Below, piece after piece: positions 44,762 through 54,219 of a DNA stretch of 64,000 nucleotides. Position 1 is the stretch's first letter; each line of letters starts with the position of its first letter. This stretch comes from a beta proteobacterium L13 (lineage in GTDB: Bacteria > Pseudomonadota > Gammaproteobacteria > Burkholderiales > Chromobacteriaceae). Both the position numbers and the translations under genes were made by a program. The notes under the pieces were generated by a model, which was not told the DNA's origin, made no database searches, and saw nothing but the letters and a program-made list of their open reading frames with translations. The DNA lies in NCBI GenBank assembly GCA_000335715.1, contig AMYZ01000003.1:239719-303718 (forward strand), given 5' to 3'.

Positions 44762-45796
44762 ATGCCTGTGCCGTTTTGCGTATCCCCCCTGCCGCACGAT
44801 GCGGCCAACCTGGCCGCTGCACTGGCGCTGCACGACGCCGCCCACGCGCTGGAAGTAGGCTGGCTGGACGGCTACCGGCTGCCACGGCTGTGGCGCAGCG
44901 CGGACGACATCAAGACCAGCCCTTTGCAGATTCTGGCGGCGTGGGACGAGGCCGGTACCCTGTGTGGTTTGCTGACCATGGGGCGCTACAAGGATGGCCG
45001 CGCCGAGATTGCCCGCACGCTGGTGCACCCGCAACGCCTGGGCGAGGGTTGGGCCGGCCGGCTGCTGACGGCAGCGCTGCAGCACGAACAGGGCGCCACG
45101 GTCATGACGGCTGCGGCCAACCGTGCGGCGGTGCGCTGCTACCAGAAGGCCGGCTTTGTGGAAAGCAAACGCTTTGCCGCGCCGGATGGCCTGCCGCTGC
45201 TGCGCCTGTCGTGGGCGAGGGATGACAGCCCGCTGCCGCTGAGCCTGGGCGACGACGGCTGGGTGAGCGAGGCGCAGCGCATCCCGTCACCCAATTGCGA
45301 CGATTACCCGGCGCCGGTCGCTACGCCCCTGCTGGTAGTGCACAATATCAGCCTGCCACCGTACCGTTACGGCGGCAGCGGCGTGGCCGAGCTGTTTACC
45401 AATACGCTGGACCCCGCCGCGCACCCGTTTTACGCCGAGATCGCGCACCTGCGCGTGTCCTGCCACTTTTTCATCCGCCGCGACGGCAGCCTGCTGCAGT
45501 TCGTGCCGGTGTACCGCCGCGCCTGGCACGCCGGTGCCTCGCAGTGGCAGGGGCGCGAGCGCTGCAACGACTTTGCCCTTGGGGTGGAGCTGGAAGGCTG
45601 CGACTTCGAGCCGTTCGCCCACGCCCAGTACCGCACGCTTGGCGCGCTGGCGCAGCTGCTGCAGCAGCGTTGTGGTGTGCAGGCCATTACCGGCCACGAA
45701 CACATCGCGCCAGGGCGCAAGACCGACCCGGGGCCGTGTTTCGACTGGCCACGCCTATCTGCCGCACTGGGCCGCAGCCTGCCAGACCCGGCCTGA
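44762..45796 (+). CDS. ampD: Fusion of GNAT acetyltransferase and AmpD amidase
   Basis: 344 residues in two domains. Residues about 1-150 form a GNAT-like acetyltransferase (LCGLLTMGRYKDGRAEIARTLVHPQRLGEGWAGRLL, then AAANRAAVRCYQKAGFVESKRF). Residues about 165-344 are a complete AmpD: LLVVHNISLPP, VSCHFFIRRDG, RRAWHAGAS, NDFALGVELEG and ITGHEHIAPGRKTDPGPCFDW with zinc ligands and the catalytic Lys/Asp set. AmpD cleaves the peptide from anhydro-muropeptides in peptidoglycan recycling. The continuous frame shows no stop or shift between the halves. ATG at 44762 follows CGGAG. I do not recall this fusion as a usual AmpD form. Confidence 0.9.
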   Translation: MPVPFCVSPLPHDAANLAAALALHDAAHALEVGWLDGYRLPRLWRSADDIKTSPLQILAAWDEAGTLCGLLTMGRYKDGRAEIARTLVHPQRLGEGWAGRLLTAALQHEQGATVMTAAANRAAVRCYQKAGFVESKRFAAPDGLPLLRLSWARDDSPLPLSLGDDGWVSEAQRIPSPNCDDYPAPVATPLLVVHNISLPPYRYGGSGVAELFTNTLDPAAHPFYAEIAHLRVSCHFFIRRDGSLLQFVPVYRRAWHAGASQWQGRERCNDFALGVELEGCDFEPFAHAQYRTLGALAQLLQQRCGVQAITGHEHIAPGRKTDPGPCFDWPRLSAALGRSLPDPA

Positions 45797-45871
45797 CGGC
45801 CCCCCGCATTGCCAGCCAGGGGCTGCCTTCTTATGATGGTGGCCTTGCCTACCTGCTGGTCTGTTTTCCCC

Positions 45872-46783
45872 ATGATTGTTCTTCCCCGCTATAACTGGCT
45901 GCGCCTGCTGTTTGTCTGGCACGGCTCGGTGTTGCCGCGCATCGTATCGCGGCTGGCCATCGTGTTTTCGCTGTCGTTGTTGTCGGCAGTGCTCGATGGC
46001 TGGTGGCTGAGCCAGCACGCCGACTCGGTGCTGAATGTCAGTATCTTTACGCTCATGGGCGTGTCGCTGGCCATCTTTCTGGGCTTTCGCAACTCGGCCA
46101 GCTACGAGCGCTTCTGGGAAGCACGCAAATTGTGGGGTGGCCTGCTCATCGTGAGCCGCTCGCTCACCGGCAAACTGCAGCCGGTAGCCGCGCCACAGGT
46201 GCGGCCCATGCTGTACGCCGTCTGTGCGCTGACCTACGCGCTGAAAGGCCAGCTGCGCGACGACGATACCCACCCGCATCTGGTGCGCCTGCTACCGGCG
46301 GAGCTGGCCGAGCAGCTGCGTAGCGGCCGCAACATCCCGGCGCGGCTATTGGCCTGGCTGCACGCGCAAAACCACCAGCTGCTGCGCGAGGGCCACCTCA
46401 CCGAACAGCAGTGGCTGTCGGTAGACCGCAACCTGGACACGCTGGGCGAGGTGGTCGGCGGCTGTGAGCGCATACGCAGTACCCCGATACCGTTTACCTA
46501 CCGCGTGCTGCTGAACCGCACCGTGACTGGCTACTGCCTGCTGCTGCCGCTGGGCCTGGTCACCACCATTGGCTGGCTCACGCCCATCATCGCCGTGTTC
46601 ATTGCCTATACCTACCTGGCGCTGGACAGCCTGGGCGACGAGCTGGAAGAACCATTCGGCAAGGAAGGCAACGACCTGCCGCTGTCGGCGCTGTGCTACG
46701 GCATCGAGCAATCGGTGCGCGACATGCTGGGCGAGGCCATGCCGGTGGAACCGCCGCCACGGCAGGGCATTTACCAGTTCTAG
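45872..46783 (+). CDS. Bestrophin-family anion channel protein (YneE-like)
   Basis: 303 residues. IVLPRYNWLRLLFVWHGSVLPRI at the start, LGVFLGFR-like SLAIFLGFRNSASYERFWEARKLWG, and TPIPFTYRVLLNRTVTGYCLLLPLGL followed by DELEEPFGKEGNDLPL match bacterial bestrophins, pentameric inner-membrane channels. ATG at 45872 aligns with the family N-terminus. It follows the ampD fusion by 75 bp on the same strand. The physiological ion is not known. Confidence 0.9.
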   Translation: MIVLPRYNWLRLLFVWHGSVLPRIVSRLAIVFSLSLLSAVLDGWWLSQHADSVLNVSIFTLMGVSLAIFLGFRNSASYERFWEARKLWGGLLIVSRSLTGKLQPVAAPQVRPMLYAVCALTYALKGQLRDDDTHPHLVRLLPAELAEQLRSGRNIPARLLAWLHAQNHQLLREGHLTEQQWLSVDRNLDTLGEVVGGCERIRSTPIPFTYRVLLNRTVTGYCLLLPLGLVTTIGWLTPIIAVFIAYTYLALDSLGDELEEPFGKEGNDLPLSALCYGIEQSVRDMLGEAMPVEPPPRQGIYQF

Positions 46784-46850
46784 CAATAATCGGGTTGCCG
46801 TGCCTGCGGCCAACCCGCATGCTGGTACCTCGTCCACACAGGGGTCTGCC

Positions 46851-47741
46851 ATGGCACTGCCTTCGCTGCTTCGTCTGATTCTGCTGGCTGCCATCTGGGG
46901 CAGCAGCTTTCTGTTCATGCGCGTGCTGTCGCCGGTGCTGGGTGCCTTGCCGGTGGCAACGGGGCGCGTGGCCTTTGCCAGCCTCGGTCTGCTGCTGTTG
47001 CTGCGCTGGTGGCGCTTGGCTATTCCTGCCGGCCCGCGCTGGCGCGCGGCGCTATGGCTGGGCGTGATCAGCTCGGCTGTGCCCTTTCTGATGTATTCGC
47101 TGGCTGCGCGGGTGCTGCCTGCCGGCTACAGCGCCATGTTCAACGCCACCACGCCGCTGATGGCGGTGGTGGTGGGCGGGCTGGCGTTTGGCGAGCGCCT
47201 GGCCCCGGCGCGGCTGGCCGGGCTGATGCTGGGCCTGGCTGGCGTGGCGGTGCTGCTGCAGACCGGCCCGGTGGCGCTGACGCCGACCGTGCTACTGGGC
47301 GGGGGTATGTGTTTGCTGGCGACGACCTGTTATGCCTTGTCCGGCTACCTGACTAGGCGCTGGATCAGCGAGCAGGGCGGCATGGACAGCCGCCTGGTGG
47401 CGCTGGGCAGCCAGCTGGGTGCCACGGCGGCCTTGTTGCCGCTATTGCTGCTGAGCCTCGCGTGGCAGCCCTTGCCGTTGGCCGTGCTGGACGCCGGCCA
47501 CTGGCTGGCCTGGCTGGCGCTGGGCCTGCTGTGCACCGCCGCGGCCTATGTGCTGTATTTCCGGCTGATTGCCGACGAAGGCCCGCTGAAGGCGATGAGC
47601 GTCACCTTTGTCATTCCGGCATTCGGCGTGTTGTGGGGCGTGCTGTTCCTGCACGAAACGCTCAGCCGCGCGCATCTGGCCGGTGGCGTGCTGATTGCGC
47701 TGGCACTGTGGCTGGTGGTGCGCCAGCCGGCGAAGAAATAA
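46851..47741 (+). CDS. EamA/DMT-superfamily exporter
   Basis: 296 residues with about ten helices in two EamA repeats (LAAIWGSSFLFMRVLSPVLG at the start; VTFVIPAFGVLWGVLFLHE near the end). It is a third member of this superfamily in the window but is not closely related to the other two. The substrate is unknown. ATG at 46851 matches the family start, 67 bp after the bestrophin stop. It is followed immediately by a palindromic terminator shared with kup. Confidence 0.88.
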   Translation: MALPSLLRLILLAAIWGSSFLFMRVLSPVLGALPVATGRVAFASLGLLLLLRWWRLAIPAGPRWRAALWLGVISSAVPFLMYSLAARVLPAGYSAMFNATTPLMAVVVGGLAFGERLAPARLAGLMLGLAGVAVLLQTGPVALTPTVLLGGGMCLLATTCYALSGYLTRRWISEQGGMDSRLVALGSQLGATAALLPLLLLSLAWQPLPLAVLDAGHWLAWLALGLLCTAAAYVLYFRLIADEGPLKAMSVTFVIPAFGVLWGVLFLHETLSRAHLAGGVLIALALWLVVRQPAKK

Positions 47742-47769
47742 AAAAAGGTTGGCCGCGGCCAACCTTTTT
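47742..47769. terminator. Bidirectional terminator built from two overlapping GTTGGCCGC motifs
   Basis: AAAAAGGTTGGCCG is followed directly by its complement, a perfect 28-bp palindrome beginning 1 bp after the exporter stop, with A-run and T-run flanks. It serves the exporter gene (plus) and kup (minus, ends at 47788). The two motif copies share the central GCGC-type overlap, losing the final A of each. It is the clearest case of the motif being used as a terminator stem. Confidence 0.92.
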
Positions 47770-47787
47770 GTTTGTGCTGCGCAGGCC

Positions 47788-49653
47788 TTACAGCTCGACC
47801 TGGGCACCCATCTCTACCACGCGGTTGGACGGGATCTGGAAGAAGTCGGTGGCGCGCAGCGCATTGCGGCTCATCCACACGAACAGCTTTTCGCGCCACG
47901 GCGATAGGCCTTCGCGGTCGGTCTGGATCAGCGTTTCGCGCGACAGGAAGAACGAGGTGTCCATCAGCTCGAACTGCATGCCCTGCGCCTCGCACAGGTC
48001 CAGCACCTCTTGCACGCTAGGCGTTTCCTTGAAGCCGTAGTAGGCCATCACGCGCCAGAAGCTGTTGGACAGGCGCTCGATCTCGATACGCTTTTCTGTT
48101 TCGATATAGGGCACTTCCTCGCTGCGTATCGTCATCAGCACGATGCGCTCGTGCAGCACCTTGTTGTGCTTCAGGTTGTGCAGCAGCGCGTGCGGTACGC
48201 CGTGGGTGGAGTTGGTCAGGAACACGGCGGTGCCCTGTACACGGTCAGGCGAGTACGACTCCATGTTCTCGATGAAACCATCCAGCGGAATAGCCATCTC
48301 GTTCAGGCGGCTCATCAGCAGCTTGCGGCCCTGGCGCCAGGTGCTCATCAGGATAAAAGCGACGACACCGATCAGCAGCGGCAGCCAGCCACCGGCAAAG
48401 ATCTTCACCACGTTGGCCGCAAACAGCGGGATATCCACGCACAGCAGGGCTACCAGCAGCGGTGCCACCACCCATAGCGGCCATTTCCATTGTTTCAGGG
48501 CTACGGTGCAGGCCAGGATGGAAGTAATCACCATGGTGCCGGTGACAGCAATACCGTAGGCACCGGCCAGCGCGCTGGAGGTCTGGAACATGACCACCAC
48601 GGCAATCACGGCAAACAACAGGCCCCAGTTCACCAGCGGAATATAAATCTGGCCGATTTCCTTGTCCGAGGTATGGGTGATTTCCATGCGCGGCAAAAAG
48701 CCCAGCTGTACTGCCTGGCGGGTCAGCGAGAACACGCCGGAAATCACGGCTTGCGACGCAATGACCGTGGCGGCGGTAGACAGGATCACCATGGGCATCA
48801 ATGCCCACTGCGGTGCCAGGTGGAAGAAAGGGTTGGCACGCGCAGCCGGGTCGGCCAGGATTTCGGCGCCCTGGCCAAAGTAGTTCAGCATCAGCGCGGG
48901 CAGCACATAGAAGAACCACGCCAGGCGGATAGGTTTGGGGCCGAAATGGCCCATATCGGCGTACAGCGCCTCGGCACCGGTCAGCGCCAGCACCACCGAG
49001 CCCAGTGCCAGAAAACCTACTGCCTGGTGTTCCAGCATGAAGGCGATACCCCACGCCGGGTTCAGCGCCGCCAGCACCGCCGGGTTACCCATGATGCCAT
49101 GCACACCCAGCGCAGCCAGCGCGGCAAACCACAGCATCATCACCGGGCCGAACAGCTTGCCCACACTGGCGGTGCCATGTTTCTGGATGACAAACAGCCC
49201 CACCAGCACCGCGATGGCAATGGGCAGCACGTAGGGTTTGAAGCTGGGGGTAATCACCTCCAGGCCTTCCAGTGCCGACAGCACCGATACCGCCGGGGTA
49301 ATCACCACTTCGCCATAGAAAAAGCCGCCGCCCATCAGGCCCAGGGCGGCCAGCAGCCAGCCTTTGCTGCCTATCGCGCGCCGTGCCAGCGCCATCAGGG
49401 TGAGGATGCCGCCTTCGCCGCGGTTATCGGCGCGCAGCACGAAGGCCAGGTATTTGAGCGATACCACCAGAATCAGCCCCCACACGATCAGGGACAGGAT
49501 GCCCAGCACGTTGGCTTCGTTTGGCAGCAGCCCCAGGTGCGGGCTGAAACACTCTTTCAGGGTATAGAGCGGGCTGGTGCCGATGTCGCCATAGACCACG
49601 CCCAGGGCAGCCAGGGTAATGCCCGCCATTGCTTGTTTGTTATGCGCTTGCAT
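47788..49653 (-). CDS. kup: Low-affinity potassium transporter Kup
   Basis: 621 residues, the E. coli Kup length. [19 protein letters not shown] near the start and [15 protein letters not shown], then about 12 membrane helices (to about 430), and a cytoplasmic C-terminal domain (about 430-621; [34 protein letters not shown]) are diagnostic. It imports K+ with protons. ATG at 49653 gives the usual N-terminus; upstream codons in the same frame are promoter DNA. Confidence 0.96.
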   Translation of the reverse strand: MQAHNKQAMAGITLAALGVVYGDIGTSPLYTLKECFSPHLGLLPNEANVLGILSLIVWGLILVVSLKYLAFVLRADNRGEGGILTLMALARRAIGSKGWLLAALGLMGGGFFYGEVVITPAVSVLSALEGLEVITPSFKPYVLPIAIAVLVGLFVIQKHGTASVGKLFGPVMMLWFAALAALGVHGIMGNPAVLAALNPAWGIAFMLEHQAVGFLALGSVVLALTGAEALYADMGHFGPKPIRLAWFFYVLPALMLNYFGQGAEILADPAARANPFFHLAPQWALMPMVILSTAATVIASQAVISGVFSLTRQAVQLGFLPRMEITHTSDKEIGQIYIPLVNWGLLFAVIAVVVMFQTSSALAGAYGIAVTGTMVITSILACTVALKQWKWPLWVVAPLLVALLCVDIPLFAANVVKIFAGGWLPLLIGVVAFILMSTWRQGRKLLMSRLNEMAIPLDGFIENMESYSPDRVQGTAVFLTNSTHGVPHALLHNLKHNKVLHERIVLMTIRSEEVPYIETEKRIEIERLSNSFWRVMAYYGFKETPSVQEVLDLCEAQGMQFELMDTSFFLSRETLIQTDREGLSPWREKLFVWMSRNALRATDFFQIPSNRVVEMGAQVEL

Positions 49654-50031
49654 GATGCTTTGTATTGTTGTTTGAGGGTTTTGCGCAGCTGTTTTGCTGC
49701 ATTGCAAAAGTAAGGCACAGGTGAGCGCGCAGATTACTCCGCTGGCCGCCAAAAGACCATGCGGCCAACCCGGCTTGTGCTGCTTTATGCGTATCGTGTA
49801 GATGCTTTGCCACAATTGTGCGCAGGTGTGGCGTTTGTGTCGGCCGCGCCAGGGCTGGCGTGACATTTGTCGCGGCAAAGACAATATTTCGATAAATTAA
49901 CTTGCATATATGCCGGCAATTTTTTAGCGTCATCTTAATGAATGGCTATGGGGCAGTGAGGTAGTGGCCAGATTGACACAAACCCTGTGCGCTAGCGAGT
50001 GGTGCGATGAATCGTCATGAAAGGGGCTGTA
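49654..50031. other. Divergent intergenic region between kup and a binding-protein gene
   Basis: 378 bp without a supported gene. It includes an uptake-like motif at 49760-49769 and an AT-rich stretch at about 49875-49940, the likely promoter area of one or both genes. No clear -35/-10 pair or operator could be fixed. Confidence 0.6.
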
Positions 50032-50733
50032 ATGAAACGATGGCTGCTGTGGCTGGCGGTGGGCTGCAGTCCTGCTCTTGCACTGGCCGCCATGCCGCTG
50101 CACTTGCTTACCCAGGAGCAAGACCCCTACGCGGTGCAGCTCGCTAGCGGGGCGCAAGCCGGCCTGGCGGTAGAGGCGGTACGCTGTGCACTGGATGGGC
50201 TGGCGCTAACTGCCAAGGTGCAGTTTGTGGCGTGGGCACGGGCGCAGCGGCGGGTGGAAAGTGGCGAGGCTGATGGCTACTTTCCGGCTTCGCGCAATCC
50301 GCAACGCGACAGCCTGTCGCAGTGGTTTGGCCCGGTGGCACCGCAGCAATGGCGCTGGTATTTACGCCGCGACAGCCGCATGGACCCGCTGGCGCCCGGG
50401 TTTCGCGAGTACGCCCGCGTGGGCGCGTATGCTGGCTCCAATATGTTGGCCTGGCTGCAGGCACAGCATTATCAGGTGACCGTGTCGCCGCCGGAGCACG
50501 ACCAGATGCTGGATGTGTTGCTGGCCGGGCGTGCCGACGCCGTGCTGGCGGCCGACCTGGCCATGGACAAGCTGGTGGCGCAGCGTGGTGCGGCAAGCCG
50601 TGTGCGCTCGGTGCTGGCGCAAGACAAGCCGCTGGGCCTGTACCTGTCGCACCGTTTTCTGGCGCAACAGCCGCCTGCTTTTGCCGCCAGGCTGCAGCAG
50701 GCGCTGGCCAGCTGCCGGCCTGCTACGCCGTAG
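50032..50733 (+). CDS. Periplasmic substrate-binding protein, SBP_bac_3 family (orphan)
   Basis: 233 residues with a signal peptide (MKRWLLWLAVGCSPALALA, cleavage after ALA). The mature part has FVAWARAQRRVESGEADGYFPASRNPQR and VLLAGRADAVLAADLAMDKL, typical of small family 3 binding proteins. ATG at 50032 follows AAAGGGG. No transporter genes adjoin it. The 3' end overlaps that of the nagK gene by 11 bp (convergent). The ligand is unknown. Confidence 0.82.
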   Translation: MKRWLLWLAVGCSPALALAAMPLHLLTQEQDPYAVQLASGAQAGLAVEAVRCALDGLALTAKVQFVAWARAQRRVESGEADGYFPASRNPQRDSLSQWFGPVAPQQWRWYLRRDSRMDPLAPGFREYARVGAYAGSNMLAWLQAQHYQVTVSPPEHDQMLDVLLAGRADAVLAADLAMDKLVAQRGAASRVRSVLAQDKPLGLYLSHRFLAQQPPAFAARLQQALASCRPATP

Positions 50734-51646
50734 CGGCCTGGGTGCCCAGTGTCAGGAAGGCCGCACCGCGTACACCGCCCGCATCGCCGTGGCGGGCTTT
50801 TTCTATGCGCGGTACACGGGCGAATTTCAGCATGTAGCGCGGCAGGCGTTTGGGCAGCTCGCGGTACAGCTCGTCAAAGTTGGATAGACCACCGCCCAGT
50901 ACGATTAGCGCCGGGTCCAGTATGGCCAGATAGCCGGCAAAGCAGCAGGCAGTCAGCTCGAAGAATTGCTCGACAAACACCACGGTGGACGGGTGGCCTT
51001 CGCGGTAGCGCTGGATGATGTCCTGTGCGGCCAACCGTTCGCTGAAACGGTGAAAAAACAGCTGCTCGAAGCCGCGGCCGGACAGGTAATTGTCGATGCA
51101 GCCACGTTGGCCGCAGCCGCAGGTAAATACCGGTAAATCGCCGCCAAACGCCTGCATGGCGTCGATAGGCAGGCGCATATGGCCCAGCTCGCCTGCTACA
51201 TGGTTCAGGCCGTTATGGATCTGGCCACGGAAAATCATGCCGGCGCCCACGCCGGTACCCAGAATGACGCCCAGCACCGAGGCCACGCCCTGGTTGGCCG
51301 CATCCATCGCTTCGGACAGTGCAAAGCAGTTGGCGTCGTTATCGATGAACACCGGGCGGCCCAGGCGCTCTTGCAGGTCTTCCTGCAGGCGGCGGCCATT
51401 GGCTGCCGGCACGTTGGCCGCCAGCAGGCTACCGCTGATGCTGTCGATGATGCCGGGAATGCCCAGGCCGACGCTGCCCTGGCAGCCCAGCTCGCTATCG
51501 GCTTGCTGTACGGTATGGCACAGCTCGTCCAGCAGGCTGGCGTAATCTTTGGGGGTGGCAAAGCGGTGCTGGCGTACGCGACGTAGTGTGGCGTCGAATG
51601 CGCCGAACTCTATCTTGGTACCGCCGATGTCGAATCCATAAAGCAT
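50723..51646 (-). CDS. nagK: ROK-family N-acetylglucosamine kinase
   Basis: 307 residues. The N-terminal phosphate loop YGFDIGGTKIEFGAFD, DNDANCFALSEA, GTGVGAGMIFRGQ and the zinc-binding CGCGQRGCIDNYLSGRG place it in the ROK sugar kinases, with closest resemblance to NagK. It phosphorylates GlcNAc released inside the cell to GlcNAc-6-P, feeding NagA. It lies downstream of the porin and chito-oligosaccharide ABC operon on the same strand, separated by a terminator and an ERIC-like element, so it is probably transcribed separately. ATG at 51646 has no strong ribosome site. Confidence 0.9.
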   Translation of the reverse strand: MLYGFDIGGTKIEFGAFDATLRRVRQHRFATPKDYASLLDELCHTVQQADSELGCQGSVGLGIPGIIDSISGSLLAANVPAANGRRLQEDLQERLGRPVFIDNDANCFALSEAMDAANQGVASVLGVILGTGVGAGMIFRGQIHNGLNHVAGELGHMRLPIDAMQAFGGDLPVFTCGCGQRGCIDNYLSGRGFEQLFFHRFSERLAAQDIIQRYREGHPSTVVFVEQFFELTACCFAGYLAILDPALIVLGGGLSNFDELYRELPKRLPRYMLKFARVPRIEKARHGDAGGVRGAAFLTLGTQAATA

Positions 51647-51739
51647 GGTGAAGTCAGTCTTGGCTAGGAGGCCTGGCGTGCCTGCGGTTGGTGTCTGGGG
51701 AGGGCGAAGTAAAAAAGTGCCGTTGCCGGTGTGTCTGCG

Positions 51740-51861
51740 CAAGGTCGGCTACGCTTCGGCGATACTGCGTTGGAAATGCCGGCGGAATGCTCATTTACCT
51801 TATGTAAACTGCGCTTCCTCCGCCATTTCCGCCTTGTCTCGCTCTAGCTCGCGCGACCTTG
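51740..51861. repeat. ERIC-like intergenic inverted-repeat element (122 bp)
   Basis: The ends are an 8-bp perfect terminal inverted repeat, CAAGGTCG (51740-51747) and CGACCTTG (51854-51861). Inside, GGAAATG..GGCGGA pairs with TCCGCC.TTTCC, and TTTAC pairs with GTAAA around a CTTAT centre near 51795-51806, giving one long imperfect hairpin. Length and the central TTTACnTTATGTAAA-like core recall the 127-bp ERIC element (which contains TTACATAAGTAA), but the rest differs. No second copy was found in the window. A non-autonomous miniature element is the best guess. Confidence 0.6.
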
Positions 51862-51942
51862 AACAGGCGCTACAGGCAACGGCCAAGCTCTGCATGACCT
51901 CTCCAGAGGTTGGCAAGGTAGGATTCTACCTTACCTGCCCTG

Positions 51943-51965
51943 AAAAACCGGGCTTGCGCCCGGGT
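51943..51965 (-). terminator. Rho-independent terminator of the porin gene
   Basis: On the minus strand CCGGGC pairs with GCCCGG around GCAA, then TTTTT. It ends 19-40 bp after the porin stop. Confidence 0.85.
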
Positions 51966-51983
51966 ACTACCATTCGGTTTGGT

Positions 51984-53012
51984 TTAGAAACCGATCCACA
52001 CGCCAGTCAGGAACTGGTTAGTGTCTTTTGCGCCGCTGGCTTTCGGGGCGACCTTGGTCAGACGGGCGTACCACTCGGCGCCGCCGCCGATATCACGGCC
52101 GTACTGCACGGCGTAGCGGCTGTAGTCGTCAGCGGTACCAGTGTTGTTCTGGTCCATGTAGGCAGCCTTGATGTAGCCGGCTTTGCCCATGGTGTAAGTC
52201 AGGCCCAGCGAGGTTTCGCTACCTTTGTTGGTTTGCTTGCCGGCTTTTTCCTGTTTGTAGGATTGCACCATGGCGCGCAGGGTCAGGTTGTCGCTTACGC
52301 CTACCGAGGCGGCCAGGTATTGCTGGCTGTTTTCGGTGTCGTTAGTCACGGTGGTGGTGGTGTTGACCACGCCTGTGGTCAGGTCGGCTTTGGTGGTGCT
52401 GGTTTTGGTGGCTGGCTTGCCGCCCAGTACGCCGGCGTAAATGGTGGCTTTGCCCAGTGCCAGGGTGCCGGCCAGGTCGTACACGCTGTCTTTGTTGTGC
52501 TTCTCGTTACCCCAGCCGTGCTGTGCGCTGAAGCTGAAGTTGCCCAGTGCCGGCGACTGGTAGCTCAGGGTGTTCGGCAGGTATACCTTGCTGGTGACTT
52601 TACCGGCACCGCCTTCGGCCACAGGCCAGAAGCCCACTTGGCCAAATGGCCAGTCCAGGGTCAGGTAGCTGTTGATGAAGGCGCGGCCGGCTTTCACGGT
52701 ACCAAAGTCACCAGACAGCGATACGTACGCTTCGCGGCTGCCGATGCCCACTTTGTTTTCCACGGTTTCGCCAGTGGCGATCTTTTGCGAGATGCGTGCG
52801 CCCAGCTTGTTACCGCCGGCGATCTCTTTGCTGGCGTCGATGTTCAGCAGCAAGGCACGGTCCAGCTCGCTGCTGGTGGTCTTGCCGTTATCGGTCACGA
52901 TGTAGTTGGCTTCTGCCGAGCCGCTCAGTTTGAACACATCGGTCCAGCCATCGGCAAAAGCCGGGGTAGAGGCGAGCGAGGCGATGATCAGTGCCAGGGT
53001 TTTGCGTTGCAT
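51984..53012 (-). CDS. Gram-negative outer-membrane porin
   Basis: 342 residues. A signal peptide (MQRKTLALIIASLASTPAFA) is followed by a mature beta-barrel of alternating hydrophobic strands (SREAYVSLSGDFGTVKAGR is the typical loop-3 approach) and ends in GVWIGF with the terminal Phe needed for outer-membrane insertion. Ser/Thr/Lys-rich loops (KTSTTKADLTTGVVNTTTTVTN) face outward. Its place directly after the chito-oligosaccharide ABC operon suggests a chitoporin-like role in letting oligosaccharides in; that is inference. GGAGA precedes the ATG. Confidence 0.92.
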   Translation of the reverse strand: MQRKTLALIIASLASTPAFADGWTDVFKLSGSAEANYIVTDNGKTTSSELDRALLLNIDASKEIAGGNKLGARISQKIATGETVENKVGIGSREAYVSLSGDFGTVKAGRAFINSYLTLDWPFGQVGFWPVAEGGAGKVTSKVYLPNTLSYQSPALGNFSFSAQHGWGNEKHNKDSVYDLAGTLALGKATIYAGVLGGKPATKTSTTKADLTTGVVNTTTTVTNDTENSQQYLAASVGVSDNLTLRAMVQSYKQEKAGKQTNKGSETSLGLTYTMGKAGYIKAAYMDQNNTGTADDYSRYAVQYGRDIGGGAEWYARLTKVAPKASGAKDTNQFLTGVWIGF

Positions 53013-53119
53013 TTGGTGTCTCCGTTGGTCGTGTTGACGTTTTCGCCCATGCCTATGTCATTTAAATGGGGCGTGACACGGCATTTCTCTGTTGAGCGTG
53101 GTTTTTCGCCCGTTAAAAA

Positions 53120-54199
53120 CTAGTGTTGGCTGTGGCGTATGGCCTGGCCGTCCGGGCCAAACAGATGGCACTGGGCGGTATCAATGGCCAGCCAGGCGCG
53201 GCTGCCGCTGGCCGGTGCCGGGCTGTCGCTGGCCAGCTTGATGGCCAGGGGTTCGCTTTGGCCGGCGGCGCGGGCGTAGACGATCTGCACATCGCCCAGG
53301 TGCTCGACCAGCTCTACCGTCACCGGTACGCCGTGGTCGGTAAAGCGCAGGTGCTCGGCGCGGATACCCAGCGTCAGTTCGCCCTCGGCGCGGGCGCCGG
53401 GCAGGGAAAGCAGCTCGCCGCCGGGCAGCTGCAGGCTGGTGTTTTGGCCGAAGATGCTGGCACTTACCGGCAGGAAGTTCATTTTCGGGCTGCCCAGGAA
53501 GCCGGCGACGAACAGGTTGGCCGGGTGCTGGTACAGCTCCAGCGGGGTGCCGACCTGTTCGATGCGGCCCGCGTTGAACACGGCGATGCGGTCGCCCATG
53601 GTCATGGCTTCTACCTGGTCGTGCGTCACATAGATCATGGTGCTGCCCAGGTCCTGGTGCAGGCGGGTCAGCTCGATGCGCATCTGTACGCGCAGTGCGG
53701 CGTCCAGGTTGGACAGCGGCTCGTCAAACAGGAACACGTCCGGCTTGCGCACGATGGCGCGGCCAATGGCTACGCGCTGGCGCTGGCCGCCGGACAGCGC
53801 TTTGGGTTTGCGCTCCAGCAGGTGGCCGATCTGCAGGATGTCGGACGCGCGGGTGACCGCATCGTCGATGTCCTTTTTGCTTTTGCCGGCCAGCTTCAGG
53901 CCGAAAGCCATGTTCTCGCGCACGGTCATGTGCGGGTACAGCGCGTAGCTCTGGAACACCATGGCCACGCCGCGCTTGGCGGGCGGCACGTCGTTGGCCA
54001 GCGTGTCGCCGATCCACACTTCGCCTTCGCTGATGTCTTCCAGCCCGGCGATCATGCGCATCATGGTGGACTTGCCACAGCCGGACGGGCCGACAAACAC
54101 CATGAATTCGCCGTTGCGGATGTCCAGGTCCACGCCGTGGATCACGGTAGGGCCTTCGTCGTAGGTTTTCTTGATTTGCTTCAGTTTCAGTTCAGCCAT
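53120..54199 (-). CDS. Sugar ABC transporter ATPase (MalK/UgpC/MsmK type)
   Basis: 359 residues. The nucleotide-binding domain (about 1-240) has VGPSGCGKSTMM, LSGGQRQRVAIGRAI, VFLFDEPLSNLD and THDQVEAMTMGDRI. The C-terminal OB-type regulatory domain (about 240-359) is typical of CUT1 ATPases that energise oligosaccharide uptake. ATG at 54199 follows AAGGAAAAG. It is the last gene of the ABC operon, 20 bp after nagZ. ATPases of this class may be shared by several transporters. Confidence 0.95.
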   Translation of the reverse strand: MAELKLKQIKKTYDEGPTVIHGVDLDIRNGEFMVFVGPSGCGKSTMMRMIAGLEDISEGEVWIGDTLANDVPPAKRGVAMVFQSYALYPHMTVRENMAFGLKLAGKSKKDIDDAVTRASDILQIGHLLERKPKALSGGQRQRVAIGRAIVRKPDVFLFDEPLSNLDAALRVQMRIELTRLHQDLGSTMIYVTHDQVEAMTMGDRIAVFNAGRIEQVGTPLELYQHPANLFVAGFLGSPKMNFLPVSASIFGQNTSLQLPGGELLSLPGARAEGELTLGIRAEHLRFTDHGVPVTVELVEHLGDVQIVYARAAGQSEPLAIKLASDSPAPASGSRAWLAIDTAQCHLFGPDGQAIRHSQH

Positions 54200-54219
54200 G
54201 TTCTTTTCCTTGGTGCGGC

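Larger units (their letters stand above)
51647..51983. other. Intergenic region between porin end and nagK
   Basis: 337 bp without a supported gene: an ERIC-like element (51740-51861), a small dyad AAGGTAG-GATT-CTACCTT (51915-51932) and the porin terminator (51943-51965). An open plus-strand frame across it is antisense to the porin and not protein-like. Confidence 0.75.

Noticed and set aside
51645..53123. 492-codon plus-strand frame across the porin
   Set aside because: The minus-strand porin has a signal peptide, terminal Phe and ribosome site; the plus frame crosses an inverted-repeat element and a terminator.
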